From: Marinitoga lauensis
Lineage (GTDB): Bacteria > Thermotogota > Thermotogae > Petrotogales > Petrotogaceae
Length of the DNA stretch: 64,000 bases
Reading direction: 5' to 3'
Assembly: GCF_004135675.1 (NCBI RefSeq)
Contig: NZ_QHLX01000003.1
Coordinates: 186,001 to 250,000 of the forward strand
The position numbers were made by a program, and so were the translations under genes. Below the pieces are notes generated by a model. The model had not been told where the DNA came from. It saw only the letters and a program-made list of their open reading frames with translations, and did no database searches. Positions 1-10,814 of this stretch are shown here, in pieces. Position 1 is the first letter of the stretch. Each line of letters opens with the position of its first letter.

Positions 1-440
1 TTAGAGAAATACCAGGGTTAATGGAAGGAGAAAATAAACCAGATTATAATAGATGTATTAAAATTAGCAGTGATGGTGCCCTAAAAGAAATGAAAATACC
101 TGCTTTAATAGCTGTATTAACGCCTTTAATATCGGGCTTTATATTTGGAACTGATTTTGTGGGAGGATTATTGGCAGGAACTACTTTTAGTGGTGTAATG
201 CTGGCAATTTATACGGCAAATTCAGGAGGAGCATGGGATAATGCAAAAAAATATATAGAAAATGGTAATCTTGAAGGAGAAGGTAAAGGTACAGATGCAC
301 ATAAAGCATCGGTAGTAGGAGATACAGTCGGAGATCCTTTAAAAGATACAGTTGGCCCTTCACTTGATATATTAATAAAAATAATGGCAGTAACTTCTTT
401 AATTACTGTTTCTATATTTAAAATATATCATTTATTTTAA
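1..440 (+). CDS. hppA: Membrane-bound ion-translocating pyrophosphatase, C-terminal part
   Basis: The last ~145 residues of a membrane pyrophosphatase; the gene starts before the window and is open to its left edge. The enzyme hydrolyses PPi and pumps Na+ and/or H+ out of the cell. Visible family signatures are REIPGL near the left edge, the [12 protein letters not shown] motif (two Asp/Lys residues of the PPi site) and the [16 protein letters not shown] motif near the C-terminus, followed by a final membrane helix. The residue that separates K+-dependent from K+-independent enzymes lies upstream of the window, so ion type cannot be read here. It fits with the PPi-type phosphofructokinase at 8580-9602. 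Confidence 0.93.
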   Translation, partial: REIPGLMEGENKPDYNRCIKISSDGALKEMKIPALIAVLTPLISGFIFGTDFVGGLLAGTTFSGVMLAIYTANSGGAWDNAKKYIENGNLEGEGKGTDAHKASVVGDTVGDPLKDTVGPSLDILIKIMAVTSLITVSIFKIYHLF

Positions 441-457
441 TTCTGGGAGCGATTATT

Positions 458-3400
458 TTGGAAGAATTTCAATTTTTTTGAGAGAGACCACATTTGGTAA
501 GGAATATTTAAAGATAATAGATAATAAGACTTTCCGTGTAAGAGTCACGGAAAGCTTCTTTTTTCAATATGAAAGATATCTTAAAATATTGAAAACATTG
601 GAATCGTTGAATGAATTTGGAATAATTTTACCTGAAAAAATAGAGTATGATAATGAGAATTATTATATAAATTTTGAATATTGGAATGAAGTACCAATAA
701 CAGAAGTAGAGATTAGTGAGGAAATTTATTATAATATTTTATATACTGTTTTTGATATAGTAGATAGATTAACGCATTCTTCAAATATAATTATTCCATA
801 CATTTATTTAGAAGATATATTTATAGATGAAACCAACAATATTACTATGATTCCATCTATTTTTATTCCAGTAAATAATGAGAAAATAATTATAAATAAC
901 AAAAAAAATGAAGATGGAGTCATCGATTTGCTAATAAATTTTTCGGTAAAATTATATGACCTAATGAATAAACAATATGAAAGAATTGATAATTTTATTA
1001 ATATGTTAAAGAATGAAACCTTTGAATGCGTTCATGATTTGTATAATTTATTGACAAATTCGTTTGATTATAAAAATAAGAAAGAGAAAATCAGAGTTCC
1101 TCATTTTATAAATAGAGCTTTTGAAAGAGATAAAATCTTAAAGGTTATAGGGAAAAAACATATTTACATATATGGTAATCAACGTGTTGGTAAAACAAGG
1201 TTAATAAATTTTATGGAATTTAAGTTTAAAGAATTGGGATATACTATAATAAAGGCTTATAATATTAAGGATTTATTCCCTGGAGATATTATTGTTCCTG
1301 AAACCTTAAATGTATTCTATTTTTTAAAATTAATAGATCTAATGAAGACAAATCAAGAGGATTTTAAATTAATAATAATAGTTGATGATTATCAGGAAAT
1401 TGATATTAAATTCAAAAATTTTATTGAAGACATAATGAGTAAAAACTTTGAATTTCCTTTTTCTTTTATTTTGGTATCACATATTCCTCCTGCTATAAAG
1501 TTTGATAATACTGAATATATTGAATTAAAACCTTTTGGTATGAAAGAAACAGAGATATTATTAAAAATATTATTATCGAGTACATTTTTAAAGAAATATC
1601 CGGAAATAGTTGATATAGTATATAACATATCAGAAGGATATCCGGGAAATATTTTTCAAATAATAAAAGATTTAGTAATGCTAAAAATAATAAAAATTGA
1701 AGACGGAAAGTATGAATTTTATCCTGAGAATTTAAAGGATAAAAAAATAATAGATTTAGCAGTGGAAAAAATTGAGGGATACCTGAAAATATAAGGGAGG
1801 ATTTAAGATATATTTCTACTCTGGGTTTTAAGTTTAATGAAAATGAAATTAAACATCTCGAAAAATATTTAAGAAAATCATTTGACACCTCGATTTTATA
1901 TGCAATTGAAAAAGATATAATTCTCAAAGAAGATAATGAATATAGATTTTTTAATTTGATATATCAGGATTTATTTCATAATGGTTTATCGAAAAAAGAA
2001 AAGAAAATGATTCATATGTATTTATGCCGAAAAAGTGATTCTTTAAAAAAGAAAATATTTCATTTAAAAAGCTCTGGTAAAATAAGAGCAACTATAGCTT
2101 TAATTATAAAAAAAATGAAAGAAGCTTTATTTAAGTGGGAAAATTTGAGTTTTATAGATTACGGTTTTAATGAAATTAAAAATCTTACAGATAATATTCC
2201 TTATTCGGCAATAGGGATTTATCTTTCAAAAAAGTATTTTTTAATGAATATAGTGAGGATATAAAAGAATATATTGAGTTAATTAGTAAAAGCAATGTAT
2301 ATGGATATATAGCATATTTATTCTTAAAATTTTCAGATAAAGAAACATTAAATGATATGCTTATTAAGTGGATTAATGATGAAAAAACTACAGATTATAA
2401 AAAGGCGCTATACATTTATTATTATTTGAATATAAATTTTTCAAAATTGAAAAAAGAAGATGTTTACAATTATTATTTCAAGTTTGAAAATCTATTTTCA
2501 AAACACAATAATTTAAAAAAATTCAAAACCATTAAAGGTATGTTATTGAACATGCTTGGTGTAAAGATTGAAACAGAATTACCAGAATTATCTCTAAAAT
2601 ATTATAACGATGGATTAAGCATAGCTTTAGAAGTAAATTACAAAAGGCTGATTCAAATAATATATAGTAATATGGCTATACTATATGAAAGTTTGAATTC
2701 TAATCTTTCAGAATATTACAACAAAAAAGTTCTTGAAATTTCAGAGGAAATAGGAGATTATCAGACATATAATAGAGTATTAATAAATATTGCCAATAGC
2801 AAATTATACAAAGGAGAAATAAAAGAATTTTTTGAAATTATAAATAAAGCAGAAAAATATTCTAAAATAAATAACGATTTTAATAGCTATATACTTGTAA
2901 ATGATATAAAAAATTATTATTTTTTATATGCTAAAGATTATTATAACCTTGATAGTAATATAAGAAAAATGGAAGATTACATAAAGGATAAGCCATTTTT
3001 AAAAAATAATGTAGATGAAGTAAATGACAATATATATGTCTTAAAAGCAATGTTTGAAAAAGATAAAAGTTTTTTTGAGAACAAAAAATATAAAGAATTT
3101 ATATTGAAAAACGAATTTCTTATTAATTTTTATAATATTGTATTTGAAAACAATGAAAAAATTATTTATGATTCATGGCTATTTTTTAAAAACAATCCGT
3201 TGATTTATTTTAAAGAAGAATTAATAAATGTAGTTTCTGAAAAAATGGCAAATTATTCTTTTAATGATGAATATGAAAAATGGGCAATAGAATTAATTAA
3301 AGAATTTAAGGATAAGAAATTATCGCTGGCTTTGCTTTATGAAGGATTGGGATATTTTTATAATGTAAAAAGAGAAAAATTTAAATCTTTAAAGTATTTA

Positions 3401-4437
3401 AGAAAAGCACAAAAAATATATGATGATTTAATGATGAAAAATAAATTTGAAGAAATAAATCAATATTTAATGAGAGAATTTAATATTCCAACATTTATAT
3501 ACGAAGAAAATTATTCATTGGAATATAAGAGCGATCGATATTATTATCATAATCTGGTCTTGAGAATAAAATCATATGAGAAGATAAATAATTTAATTAT
3601 AGATTTATTGAAATCAGATTCTCCTAAATATCTTGTAAATAAAATAGGAGAACATTTAAGAGATATACTTCCAATAGATGAAATTTTAATAAGGATTATA
3701 ACCAATGATTATGAAGTTGAATATAACTTTAATTTTAAAGATGAAAACGAACTAAAAAAAGATCAATTTCTCATAAAACCGTTAAAATTATCATACATAT
3801 CAGATTATAAGGATTATAAATATTATATCTACCTGGCAAATTCAAATATTGAGTTGAGCCAAAAAGAAGCAGCAGAAATACTTGATAATATAATAATTAT
3901 TGAAGAAGTTCTTTATTCTATACTGGATAAAATAACACATTATGAGCATAGTATTTTAGATCCTTTAACAGGGGCATATACCAGAAGATATATGGAAAAT
4001 AAATTAAAAGAATTATATGGACTATATGAAAGATATAATTTTGATTTTTCTGTTATATTAATTGATCTGGATGATTTTAAAAAAGTGAATGATGAACACG
4101 GACACCAAAAAGGAGATGAAGTATTAGTCGAACTTGTAAAATCTTTAAAAAAACATCTAAGGGATTTTGATATGGTTTGTAGATATGGAGGTGAGGAATT
4201 TTTAATCATTTTGCCTAATACTAATCTTGATGATGCTGAGAAAATAGCTCAAAGGTTATTAAAGGAGATAAATAAAGATTTATTTGAAAATACTGAAATG
4301 AATATTACATGTAGTATGGGAATTTCTTCTATTTCAAATATTATTAAAGAACCAAAATTAAAATTATTGATAAAAATGGCAGATGAAGCACTTTACAAAG
4401 CAAAAAACAATGGAAGAATAGAGTTGAAGTTTTATGA
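458..4437 (+). CDS. Giant signalling protein: P-loop ATPase, TPR-like helices and GGDEF diguanylate cyclase (four frame breaks)
   Basis: One gene of about 1327 residues once four single-base losses are repaired (T-run 473-479, A-run 1786-1789, T-run 2237-2242, near 4415-4419). The start is TTG 458, eight bases after GGGAG. Order: an N-terminal ~200 residues faintly like a degenerate protein kinase; a P-loop NTPase module with Walker A GNQRVGKT and Walker B LIIIVDDYQ (STAND-like); a long helical TPR-like middle; and a C-terminal GGDEF domain (DPLTGAY, LIDLDDFKKVND, GGEEF). The GGEEF is a functional variant. RDFD lies exactly five residues upstream and matches the RxxD inhibitory site. It should make c-di-GMP from 2 GTP under control of the ATPase/TPR sensor. 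With the last repair the protein ends after NGRNRVEVL at 4437, just before the SD of the next gene. Confidence 0.85.
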
Positions 4438-4451
4438 GGGGAGTATAATTT

Positions 4452-5291
4452 ATGTTGCTGGACTTGCATTGCCATAGCACTTATTCTGATGGAACATTAT
4501 CACCACGACAGCTTATTAAAAAAGCAAAAAATCTTGGAATAAAAATATTTTCTATTACTGATCATGATACTATAAAAGGACAAATGGAAGCAATTGAATT
4601 TGCAAAAGAGTTGAATTTAAAATATATCCCAGGTGTTGAAATAAATGCAGAATTTCCAACACTTATGGATATTTTAGGATATAACGTTGATATAAAAAAC
4701 GATTACTTAAATTCAGTACTTGAAATTATATATAATAAGAGGATTGAGAGAAACAGGTTAATGATAGAATTATTAAAAAAAGAAGGTTTTAGAATTGATA
4801 TTGAAGATTTAGAAGGTTTATCCCTATATACTATAGGGAGACCACATATAGCAAGGATTTTATTAAAAAAAGGATATGGTACATCGGTATCTCAAATTAT
4901 AGAAACGTATTTAACAAGAGGTAAATCATGTTATATAGAAAGATTTAAATTTTCTCCAAGAAAAACAATCCGAGCTATAAAAAAAGCAGGTGGTTTGGCT
5001 GTTTTAGCACATCCTAAAAAGCTAAGATTGTCTAATATTCAACTGGAAATACTTGTGAATGAATTAAAAGACTATGGGCTTGATGGAATAGAGTGTTTTC
5101 ATTATTCAAGTGACCCGCATTATACTAATTTTCTAATAGATTTAGCAAGGAAAAATGGGCTATTGGTTACAGCAGGAAGTGATTATCATGGTTCAAACAA
5201 GCCTTATGTATCCCTGGGAGTTTACGTAGAAAATTTTGTTATTCAAGATACTATTAATTATTTTGTTACAAATTATTATAAAAAAAGCTAA
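4452..5291 (+). CDS. PHP-domain phosphoesterase, TrpH/YciV-like
   Basis: A 279-residue PHP-family metal-dependent phosphoesterase. Metal-ligand motifs are visible: DLHCHSTYSDG at the N-terminus, ITDHDT near residue 37, PGVEIN near 62, VLAHP near 186 and SDYHG near 244. This architecture matches the TrpH group (RNase AM/3',5'-nucleoside bisphosphate phosphatase-like enzymes), so activity on short RNA ends or pAp-type substrates is likely but not proven. ATG 4452 has GAGGGGAG upstream. After repair of the previous gene's end (4437) the two no longer overlap, so they are probably co-transcribed. Cytoplasmic; no signal peptide. Confidence 0.85.
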   Translation: MLLDLHCHSTYSDGTLSPRQLIKKAKNLGIKIFSITDHDTIKGQMEAIEFAKELNLKYIPGVEINAEFPTLMDILGYNVDIKNDYLNSVLEIIYNKRIERNRLMIELLKKEGFRIDIEDLEGLSLYTIGRPHIARILLKKGYGTSVSQIIETYLTRGKSCYIERFKFSPRKTIRAIKKAGGLAVLAHPKKLRLSNIQLEILVNELKDYGLDGIECFHYSSDPHYTNFLIDLARKNGLLVTAGSDYHGSNKPYVSLGVYVENFVIQDTINYFVTNYYKKS

Positions 5292-5364
5292 TAATTGTTC
5301 ATTATATGTCCGATATATAAATAGGAAAGTTTTTAACAGGAAAGGATTCCTATGGGGTGTAATT

Positions 5365-5748
5365 ATGGGAGAAATGAACAGAATAAATGGTGATTTTTCG
5401 AGTTTCATAGATTCTCTTACTAAGGATGTAGATCTTTCAAAAAAGAGTAGCCAGAAAACAACCACTATAAAAAATAGTACAAATAAAAATCAAGAACATA
5501 GAGTGTCAAATACTAATCTTGATACAAAGAAATTATCCAAAGTAATAGAAGAAAAGTTGAACAAATTAAAAGAAATATTTAAAGGTGAAGTAAAATTTGA
5601 AGTGAAAGACGATATAAATATGATAATTGTTAAAATTGTTGATAAGGATTCGAAAAAGGTTATCAGACAAATTCCTCCAGAAACAGCTGTGAAAATGGCA
5701 GAAATGCTGGATAAGCTGGAAGGCATTTTTCTCGATGAACGTGCGTAA
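5365..5748 (+). CDS. flaG: FlaG family flagellar protein
   Basis: A 127-residue FlaG protein. The first ~60 residues are Ser/Thr/Lys/Asn-rich and probably disordered. The conserved C-terminal part holds the typical KFEVKDDINMIIVKIVD strand and KVIRQIPPETAVKMAEML. FlaG affects flagellar filament length and is normally encoded beside fliD, as here. An open frame extends upstream to 5236 but overlaps the PHP gene; ATG 5365 with GGGGTG six bases before it is the better start. Its stop is 19 bases before fliD. Confidence 0.88.
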   Translation: MGEMNRINGDFSSFIDSLTKDVDLSKKSSQKTTTIKNSTNKNQEHRVSNTNLDTKKLSKVIEEKLNKLKEIFKGEVKFEVKDDINMIIVKIVDKDSKKVIRQIPPETAVKMAEMLDKLEGIFLDERA

Positions 5749-5767
5749 AATATGGAGGTGAGAAAAT

Positions 5768-7631
5768 ATGAGTGAAAATAGTTATCTCGGCTCTTTCCAA
5801 TTTGGAGGGTAGCGAGTGGCTTGGATACATCATCAATCATAGATCAATTAATGTCAGTAGAAAGAAAACCATTAGAAAGACTTCAAAATGAGTTTGATAC
5901 ATTACAATTAAAACAAAAAGCATGGAAAGAAGTTGATTCAAAACTCAGTGATTTTTGGGACTTTCTTGCAACATTTAAACTAAAAAGCAATTTAATACCA
6001 AAAAATGTTCAGGTAAGTGATGAAAATGTTTTATCTGCTACAGCTTCAACTTCAGCAAGTAATGTTAGTTTTAAAGTTAAAGTTAATTCATTATCATCGT
6101 CAACAGCTCTTACTCCAAATAATACGTTGGGGAATATACCTGATTTAACAACTCAATACTATCAATTAAATGGTAGAACTACACCAGTAGCAGGGACATT
6201 TACATTAAAAGCTTTAGATTCCTCAGGGAATATTTTAGAGAGTACCCAAATTAATTTTTCAGGAACTGATACCATTCAAGATATAATCAATCAAATAGAT
6301 ACAAATTCAACATATTTTACTGCTACGCTTGATAATGGAAAATTAAAAATAGAAGAAAAAGCTGGGATGGAAGGAACTGTATCGAAGGTTTTGTTAGGTG
6401 ATTCTTCCGATACGAGTAATTTTGTAGATGTATTTAATTTAGAAGGAGCAGATTTTGTGCCAGGTGGTGCAACTGCGGGTTATATTGAAAGTACTGTGCA
6501 TGCAGGTGCAATAAATACATCTAAATTATTATCTGATATAAGTTCTGATGTTGCTTCAGGTATAATAAGGATAAATGGAACAGAAATTACTGTTAGTTCA
6601 ACAGATTCATTGGGAGATTTAATCGCGAGAATAAATGCTTCTAATGCCAATGTGGTAGCCTGGTATGATGAAAATGAAGATAAATTAATGATTAGAAATA
6701 AAGAGGGCGGACCCCAATCAATTACTATAGAAGATGGTGATTCAACTGGGAGTAATAAAACAAATCTTTTAGATGATTTATCCTGGGTTGATAATTCTGG
6801 AAATTACATGGGAACTATTACTGCTGGTACTGCAGCAAATGTCGAAATTGATCTGGATGGAGATGGTACAGCAGATTTAACCAAAACAACGTGGGGAAAT
6901 ACTGTAGAATATAATAATGTTACATTAAATTTAAAATCTATATCCAGTAGCTGGGTGGATGTTCAGGTAACGCAAGATGCAGATGCAACATATGATAAAA
7001 TAAAAGAATTTGTAGATAAATATAATGAAATTATAGGATATATATATGATAAACTAAATGAAGAACCGGTAAAAGCCGAAAAAGGGCAAACATTATCAGA
7101 AGAAGATAAAATGAAAGGTGTATTAAAAGGAGACGAAAATTTACAGGATATTTTTTATAAATTAAGAGATATAGCATATGGAGTTATTTCATGGTCTTCA
7201 GATGTAAATGCTGAATATAATTCTTTGTATGATATTGGTATTAATTCTGGTGATGCTGGAGGTTCTTATGAAAATACGATGAAAGGTATTTTACAAATAA
7301 ACGAAGATAAATTAAAGTCAGCCATTCAAGATAATGCTGAAGAAGTTTGGAAATTATTTGCCTATGATGATGATAATAATAAAGGAATAGCAATACAGTT
7401 TAAAGATTATGTATGGGATACAACAAAATTTGGTGGAACTATAGACCAGATTTCTGGACAACTGGTACTATAGGTACAGAAATGAGAGACATCGCAAAAA
7501 GAATGACTTCTCTTGTTGATCAACTTCAGAGAAAAGAAGCATATTATTGGCAAAAATTTTCAGCAATGGAACAATCTGTGTCTCAAATGCAAGCTCAAGG
7601 TTCATGGATAGCAAGTGCTTTTGCAAAATAA
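5768..7631 (+). CDS. fliD: Flagellar filament cap protein FliD (two frame breaks)
   Basis: Flagellar hook-associated protein 2, the cap that folds flagellin at the filament tip. The start is ATG 5768 (AGGTG upstream). The first frame break is at the G-run 5807-5809; restoring one G joins MSENSYLGSFQFGG to VASGLDTSSIIDQLMSVER, the classical FliD N-terminus. A second loss at 7464-7465 separates the last ~60 residues (ending SQMQAQGSWIASAFAK), a typical FliD C-terminal coiled coil. The repaired length is 621 residues. Thr/Ser-rich beta domains lie between the two helical ends. It ends at a perfect 17-bp inverted repeat (7631-7669). Confidence 0.92.
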
Positions 7632-7669
7632 ATAAAATAAGGTAGGTGATTAACCTACCTTATTTTATT
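7631..7669. terminator. Bidirectional terminator between fliD and ribF
   Basis: A perfect 17-bp inverted repeat (7631-7647 with 7653-7669) around a 5-base loop, A-rich on one flank and T-rich on the other, so it can end transcription from both convergent genes. It overlaps the last codons of ribF. Confidence 0.88.
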
Positions 7670-8545
7670 TATGATTTTTCTTGCATTATCTTCATCTTTT
7701 ATCATTTGATTGATAAGTTCTTGCTTTGAATTAAATTTAATTTCGTCTCTAAGGAATTTTAATACTTCAACTTTTATAATTTTATTATATAAATCTCCAA
7801 AATAATCTAAAAAATAAACTTCAACCTTAGGTTCAGTTATTTTTTCATTAAAAGTAGGACGAAGTCCAATACTCATCAAACCGTAGTATTTATATGAACT
7901 ATCTTTAACTCCACCTTTTACTAAATATACGCCATAATGAGGATATATCACTTCTTCCTTATATCTTATATCGATATTAGCAGTAGGGAATCCTAATTTA
8001 AAGCCTATATGCCTATCCTCGTATACCGGCCCTTCAAGTATCCAATTTCTTCCCAATAAATTATTAGCTTCTTCAATTTTTCCTGATAGCAAAGCACGTC
8101 TAATAAATGTAGAACTTATTCTTGTTTCAGAAGTTTTTATATCTTTTAAAACTTCAACATAATAATTATTTTTATGTTGCTCTGCTAAAAGATAAGAAAC
8201 ATCACCTTTTCTTTCTTTTCCAAAAGTGAAATCTTCTCCGCATACTATGGCCTTCATTCCTTCTTTTAAAAGGAAATTTAAATACTCACCATGAGTTATA
8301 TGAATTACATTTGGTAATTCAAAAACCTCTGTTTCAAATCCCATATTTTGAATGATTTTCTCTCGTTCATATGAGGGCAAAATAACGCCTTTGAAATTTC
8401 CAAAGTATTTTGTTGCAGGATATTTCATAATATATGCTTTTGGGATTAAATTATTTTTTTTAGCAACTTCAAGTGTTTTTTTGAGAATAATTTGATGTCC
8501 TTTATGAACACCATCGAAAGTGCCTATAGTTACTGCATAGTTCAT
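7655..8545 (-). CDS. ribF: Bifunctional riboflavin kinase / FAD synthetase
   Basis: A 296-residue RibF. The N-terminal FMN adenylyltransferase domain shows TIGTFDGVHKGHQ (nucleotidyltransferase HxGH-like motif) near residue 7 and ISSTFIRRALLSGKIEEANNLLGR around 140-165. The C-terminal riboflavin kinase domain begins near 170 with GFKLGFPTANI (PTAN motif) and carries GVYLVKG. It converts riboflavin to FMN and FAD in the cytoplasm. No frame break is seen. It is downstream of the phosphofructokinase gene with a 34-base gap and probably shares its transcript. Confidence 0.94.
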   Translation of the reverse strand: MNYAVTIGTFDGVHKGHQIILKKTLEVAKKNNLIPKAYIMKYPATKYFGNFKGVILPSYEREKIIQNMGFETEVFELPNVIHITHGEYLNFLLKEGMKAIVCGEDFTFGKERKGDVSYLLAEQHKNNYYVEVLKDIKTSETRISSTFIRRALLSGKIEEANNLLGRNWILEGPVYEDRHIGFKLGFPTANIDIRYKEEVIYPHYGVYLVKGGVKDSSYKYYGLMSIGLRPTFNEKITEPKVEVYFLDYFGDLYNKIIKVEVLKFLRDEIKFNSKQELINQMIKDEDNARKIINKIR

Positions 8546-8579
8546 TACAAAAATTCACCTCTATATTTAGATTATATTA

Positions 8580-9602
8580 TTAATCAAAGAACAACTGAGC
8601 TAATTTATAATATTCAAATGGAACGAGCTTTTTAGTGGCCACACCATACTCAAGAGGAATAGACACAATTTGATTTCCTTTTAAAGCAACCATTCTACCA
8701 AAATCCTTTTCCTTTACAAGTTTCATGGCTTCTACACCATATCTTGTTCCGAGAATTCTATCAAATGCAGTAGGAGTGCCACCTCTTAATAAATGCCCTA
8801 ATACAACTGATCTTGTCTCATAACCTGTTTTTTGTTCAATTATTTCAGCTAAATAATGAGCAATTCCTCCAAGCCTAATGTGTCCAAAAGCATCGATAGT
8901 GGATTTATCTGCAACTACCTGTTCCAATTCTGTTGGTTTAAATCCTTCTGCTACAGCTATTATCATATATTTTTTTTCTTTCATTCTCTTATGCACATAG
9001 TTTACAATTTCATTTATTGTCATTGGAAATTCTGGTATCAATATTAAATGAGCACCAGCTGCCATACCAGCTTCTATCGTTATCCAACCAGCTTCTCTTC
9101 CCATTAATTCGACAATCATAACTCTTTGATGTGATTTTGCAGTAGAATGTAATCTGTCGATAGCATCTGCGCCAACATTTACAGCTGTATGAAAGCCAAA
9201 AGTATAATCTGTATTTGAAACATCATTGTCTATTGTTTTTGGAACACCAACAACAGGATACCCCAAACTGGATAATTTAGCTGCAACTGATAGAGTGTCA
9301 TCTCCTCCTATAGCTATTAATGCATCCATCTTCATTTCTTTAAAGTTTTTTTCAAGCAATTCTCGACTTTCTTCATCTTTAAAAGGATTAACTCTTGATG
9401 TTCCTAATATAGTTCCACCTAATATATGAATACCTTCGACATCATCATTATCCAATTTTATCATATCTTTTGTAAGCATGCCTTTCCATCCATTAAGAAT
9501 GCCATAAGTTTCATATCCTTCGCCTGCTGCATGAACAATACCCCTTATAACAGCATTTAGACCAGGACAATCTCCGCCGCCAGTTAATATTCCTACTCTC
9601 AT
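8580..9602 (-). CDS. 6-phosphofructokinase, probably pyrophosphate-dependent
   Basis: A 340-residue PfkA-family enzyme that phosphorylates fructose 6-phosphate. The N-terminus has TGGGDCPGLNAVIRG; catalytic PKTIDND is at 121-127 and MGREAGW near 166. The phosphoryl-donor site reads GGDDT (99-103) rather than GGDGS, and residue 122 is Lys rather than Gly. In this family Asp at E. coli position 104 plus Lys at 124 indicates PPi use. The sequence resembles the compact group III PFKs. PPi dependence is inferred from these two residues. No frame break. A plausible promoter lies on the minus strand at 9669-9697. Confidence 0.9.
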   Translation of the reverse strand: MRVGILTGGGDCPGLNAVIRGIVHAAGEGYETYGILNGWKGMLTKDMIKLDNDDVEGIHILGGTILGTSRVNPFKDEESRELLEKNFKEMKMDALIAIGGDDTLSVAAKLSSLGYPVVGVPKTIDNDVSNTDYTFGFHTAVNVGADAIDRLHSTAKSHQRVMIVELMGREAGWITIEAGMAAGAHLILIPEFPMTINEIVNYVHKRMKEKKYMIIAVAEGFKPTELEQVVADKSTIDAFGHIRLGGIAHYLAEIIEQKTGYETRSVVLGHLLRGGTPTAFDRILGTRYGVEAMKLVKEKDFGRMVALKGNQIVSIPLEYGVATKKLVPFEYYKLAQLFFD

Positions 9603-9668
9603 TTTTCTCCCTCCCCTATTTTTAAAATAATTTCAATAAGAATTAATAATAATATATATTTTTATTTA

Positions 9669-9697
9669 ATTATACCAGAAAAAATGTTTATTGGAAA
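9669..9697 (-). promoter_or_regulatory. Candidate sigma-A promoter of pfk-ribF
   Basis: On the minus strand a perfect TATAAT (9674-9669) lies 17 bases after TTTCCA (9697-9692), a 4/6 match to TTGACA. It is 67 bases upstream of the phosphofructokinase start and back-to-back with the cheX/atp promoter. Confidence 0.55.
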
Positions 9698-9710
9698 AAT
9701 TATTATAATG

Positions 9711-9739
9711 TTGTAATTTAGTTAAATTTATAGTATAAT
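9711..9739 (+). promoter_or_regulatory. Sigma-A promoter of the cheX-atp operon
   Basis: TTGTAA (9711-9716), a 17-base spacer, then TATAAT (9734-9739), followed by an AAGGAGG ribosome site and the cheX ATG at 9770. I see no other strong promoter before atpB, so this probably drives the ATP synthase genes. Confidence 0.7.
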
Positions 9740-9769
9740 ATTTGTGAAATATATAAAGGAGGATTTTTC

Positions 9770-10239
9770 ATGAACGTAAAAGTTATTAATTCGATATTGG
9801 ATGCTTTTTCAAAAACATTTAAGATGGCAACAAATAATATGGATATTGTAATTCAAAAGCCAGTTGTGGATAAAGGAGACAACAGATCTTATGAAGTTGT
9901 TGTTACTATAGGCTTTATAGGGGATCTTGATGGAATATTCATATGGGATTGTCTGTTGAATCAGCAAAGGTTATAGTTTCTCAAATGATGATGGGTATGC
10001 CTGTTGAAAAATTAGATGAAATGAGTTTAAGTGCTCTTGGTGAATTGGGAAATATGATTTCTGGTTCTATTGCTATGAATTTAGAAAAATTAGGGTATAA
10101 AATAAACATTACACCACCTTCAATAATGCATGGGAATAACATTATTTTTATAAAAGATGGTATATCTTTAAGATTTCCTATGAATATTGATAATAAATTT
10201 TCTGAGGAATTTTTTGTAGTTTTAAAAAGTTCAATATGA
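9770..10239 (+). CDS. cheX: CheY-P phosphatase CheX (one frame break)
   Basis: CheX removes phosphate from CheY-P during chemotaxis. After restoring one G in the run 9945-9947 the protein is 156 residues. It contains the single ELGN (ExxN) catalytic motif in the helix SALGELGNMISGS, as in CheX; CheC has two such motifs. AAAGGAGG precedes ATG 9770. Its TGA overlaps the ATG of the next gene (ATGA at 10236-10239), so it is translationally coupled to the ATP synthase operon. Confidence 0.88.
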
Positions 10240-10528
10240 AAGATCATAAGATAGATGTTAAGATTTTTGCTAATCTTAACCTGATTCTTTTTTTGCATTA
10301 ACTGTATTAGCAAATATATTTATTGGATATTTAATAGGTTATGGTTTATCTTCCTTAACAAATAATAACATTTGGAAGATAGTATTTTTATTTTTAGGTA
10401 TAATTTCTGGTTTATATAATGGCATAATGGAATTACTAAAGGAGGCGGAAAAGCAGGATAATGAACTCAGAACTAAAAAAGAAAGCAAAAGAAATAATAA
10501 TAAAAATAATAATTCTTTCGATAATTGA
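10236..10528 (+). CDS. atpZ: AtpZ-like ATP synthase accessory membrane protein (one frame break)
   Basis: A short membrane protein of 97 residues after restoring one T in the T7 run 10288-10294. It has two hydrophobic helices around LILFFALTVLANIFIGYLIGYG and WKIVFLFLGIISGLYNGIMELL, then a Lys/Asn-rich tail. The size, two-helix layout and place just before atpI match AtpZ, which helps assembly or Mg2+/Ca2+ uptake for F-type synthases. The ATG overlaps the cheX stop and the 3' end overlaps atpI by 68 bases. Confidence 0.7.
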
Positions 10529-10799
10529 ATTTTTAAGTTTGTTATATTTTTATAAAATTACTGCGTTATTTATTTTTCTTGGTAGTGTCGGAGCGATTGC
10601 GGGAATCTTAATGATAACTGAGGAAATTAAAACATTATTAACAAAACCCAAACGTAAAATTTTAAAAGGTTATATAATTAGATACGCTTTTTTTGGTATA
10701 ATCCTACTTGTTGCAGGGCTTTTTTCAAGTGAAGGATTGTTTTTAACTTTTTTAGGTTTAATGAATATGAAGTTTGCAGCACTCATTTCACCAAAATAA
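10461..10799 (+). CDS. atpI: ATP synthase subunit I (AtpI)
   Basis: A 112-residue membrane protein with four predicted helices, just before the a subunit. AtpI proteins help assemble the c ring; position and topology are the basis of the name since sequence conservation in this family is low. GGAGGCGG lies upstream of ATG 10461. The frame appears intact. Confidence 0.68.
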   Translation: MNSELKKKAKEIIIKIIILSIIEFLSLLYFYKITALFIFLGSVGAIAGILMITEEIKTLLTKPKRKILKGYIIRYAFFGIILLVAGLFSSEGLFLTFLGLMNMKFAALISPK

Positions 10800-10814
10800 C
10801 AGGGAGGAATACAT

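Noticed and set aside
1392-1927. Minus-strand frames within the GGDEF protein gene
   Set aside because: No ribosome site and no family match; they oppose a well-supported coding region.
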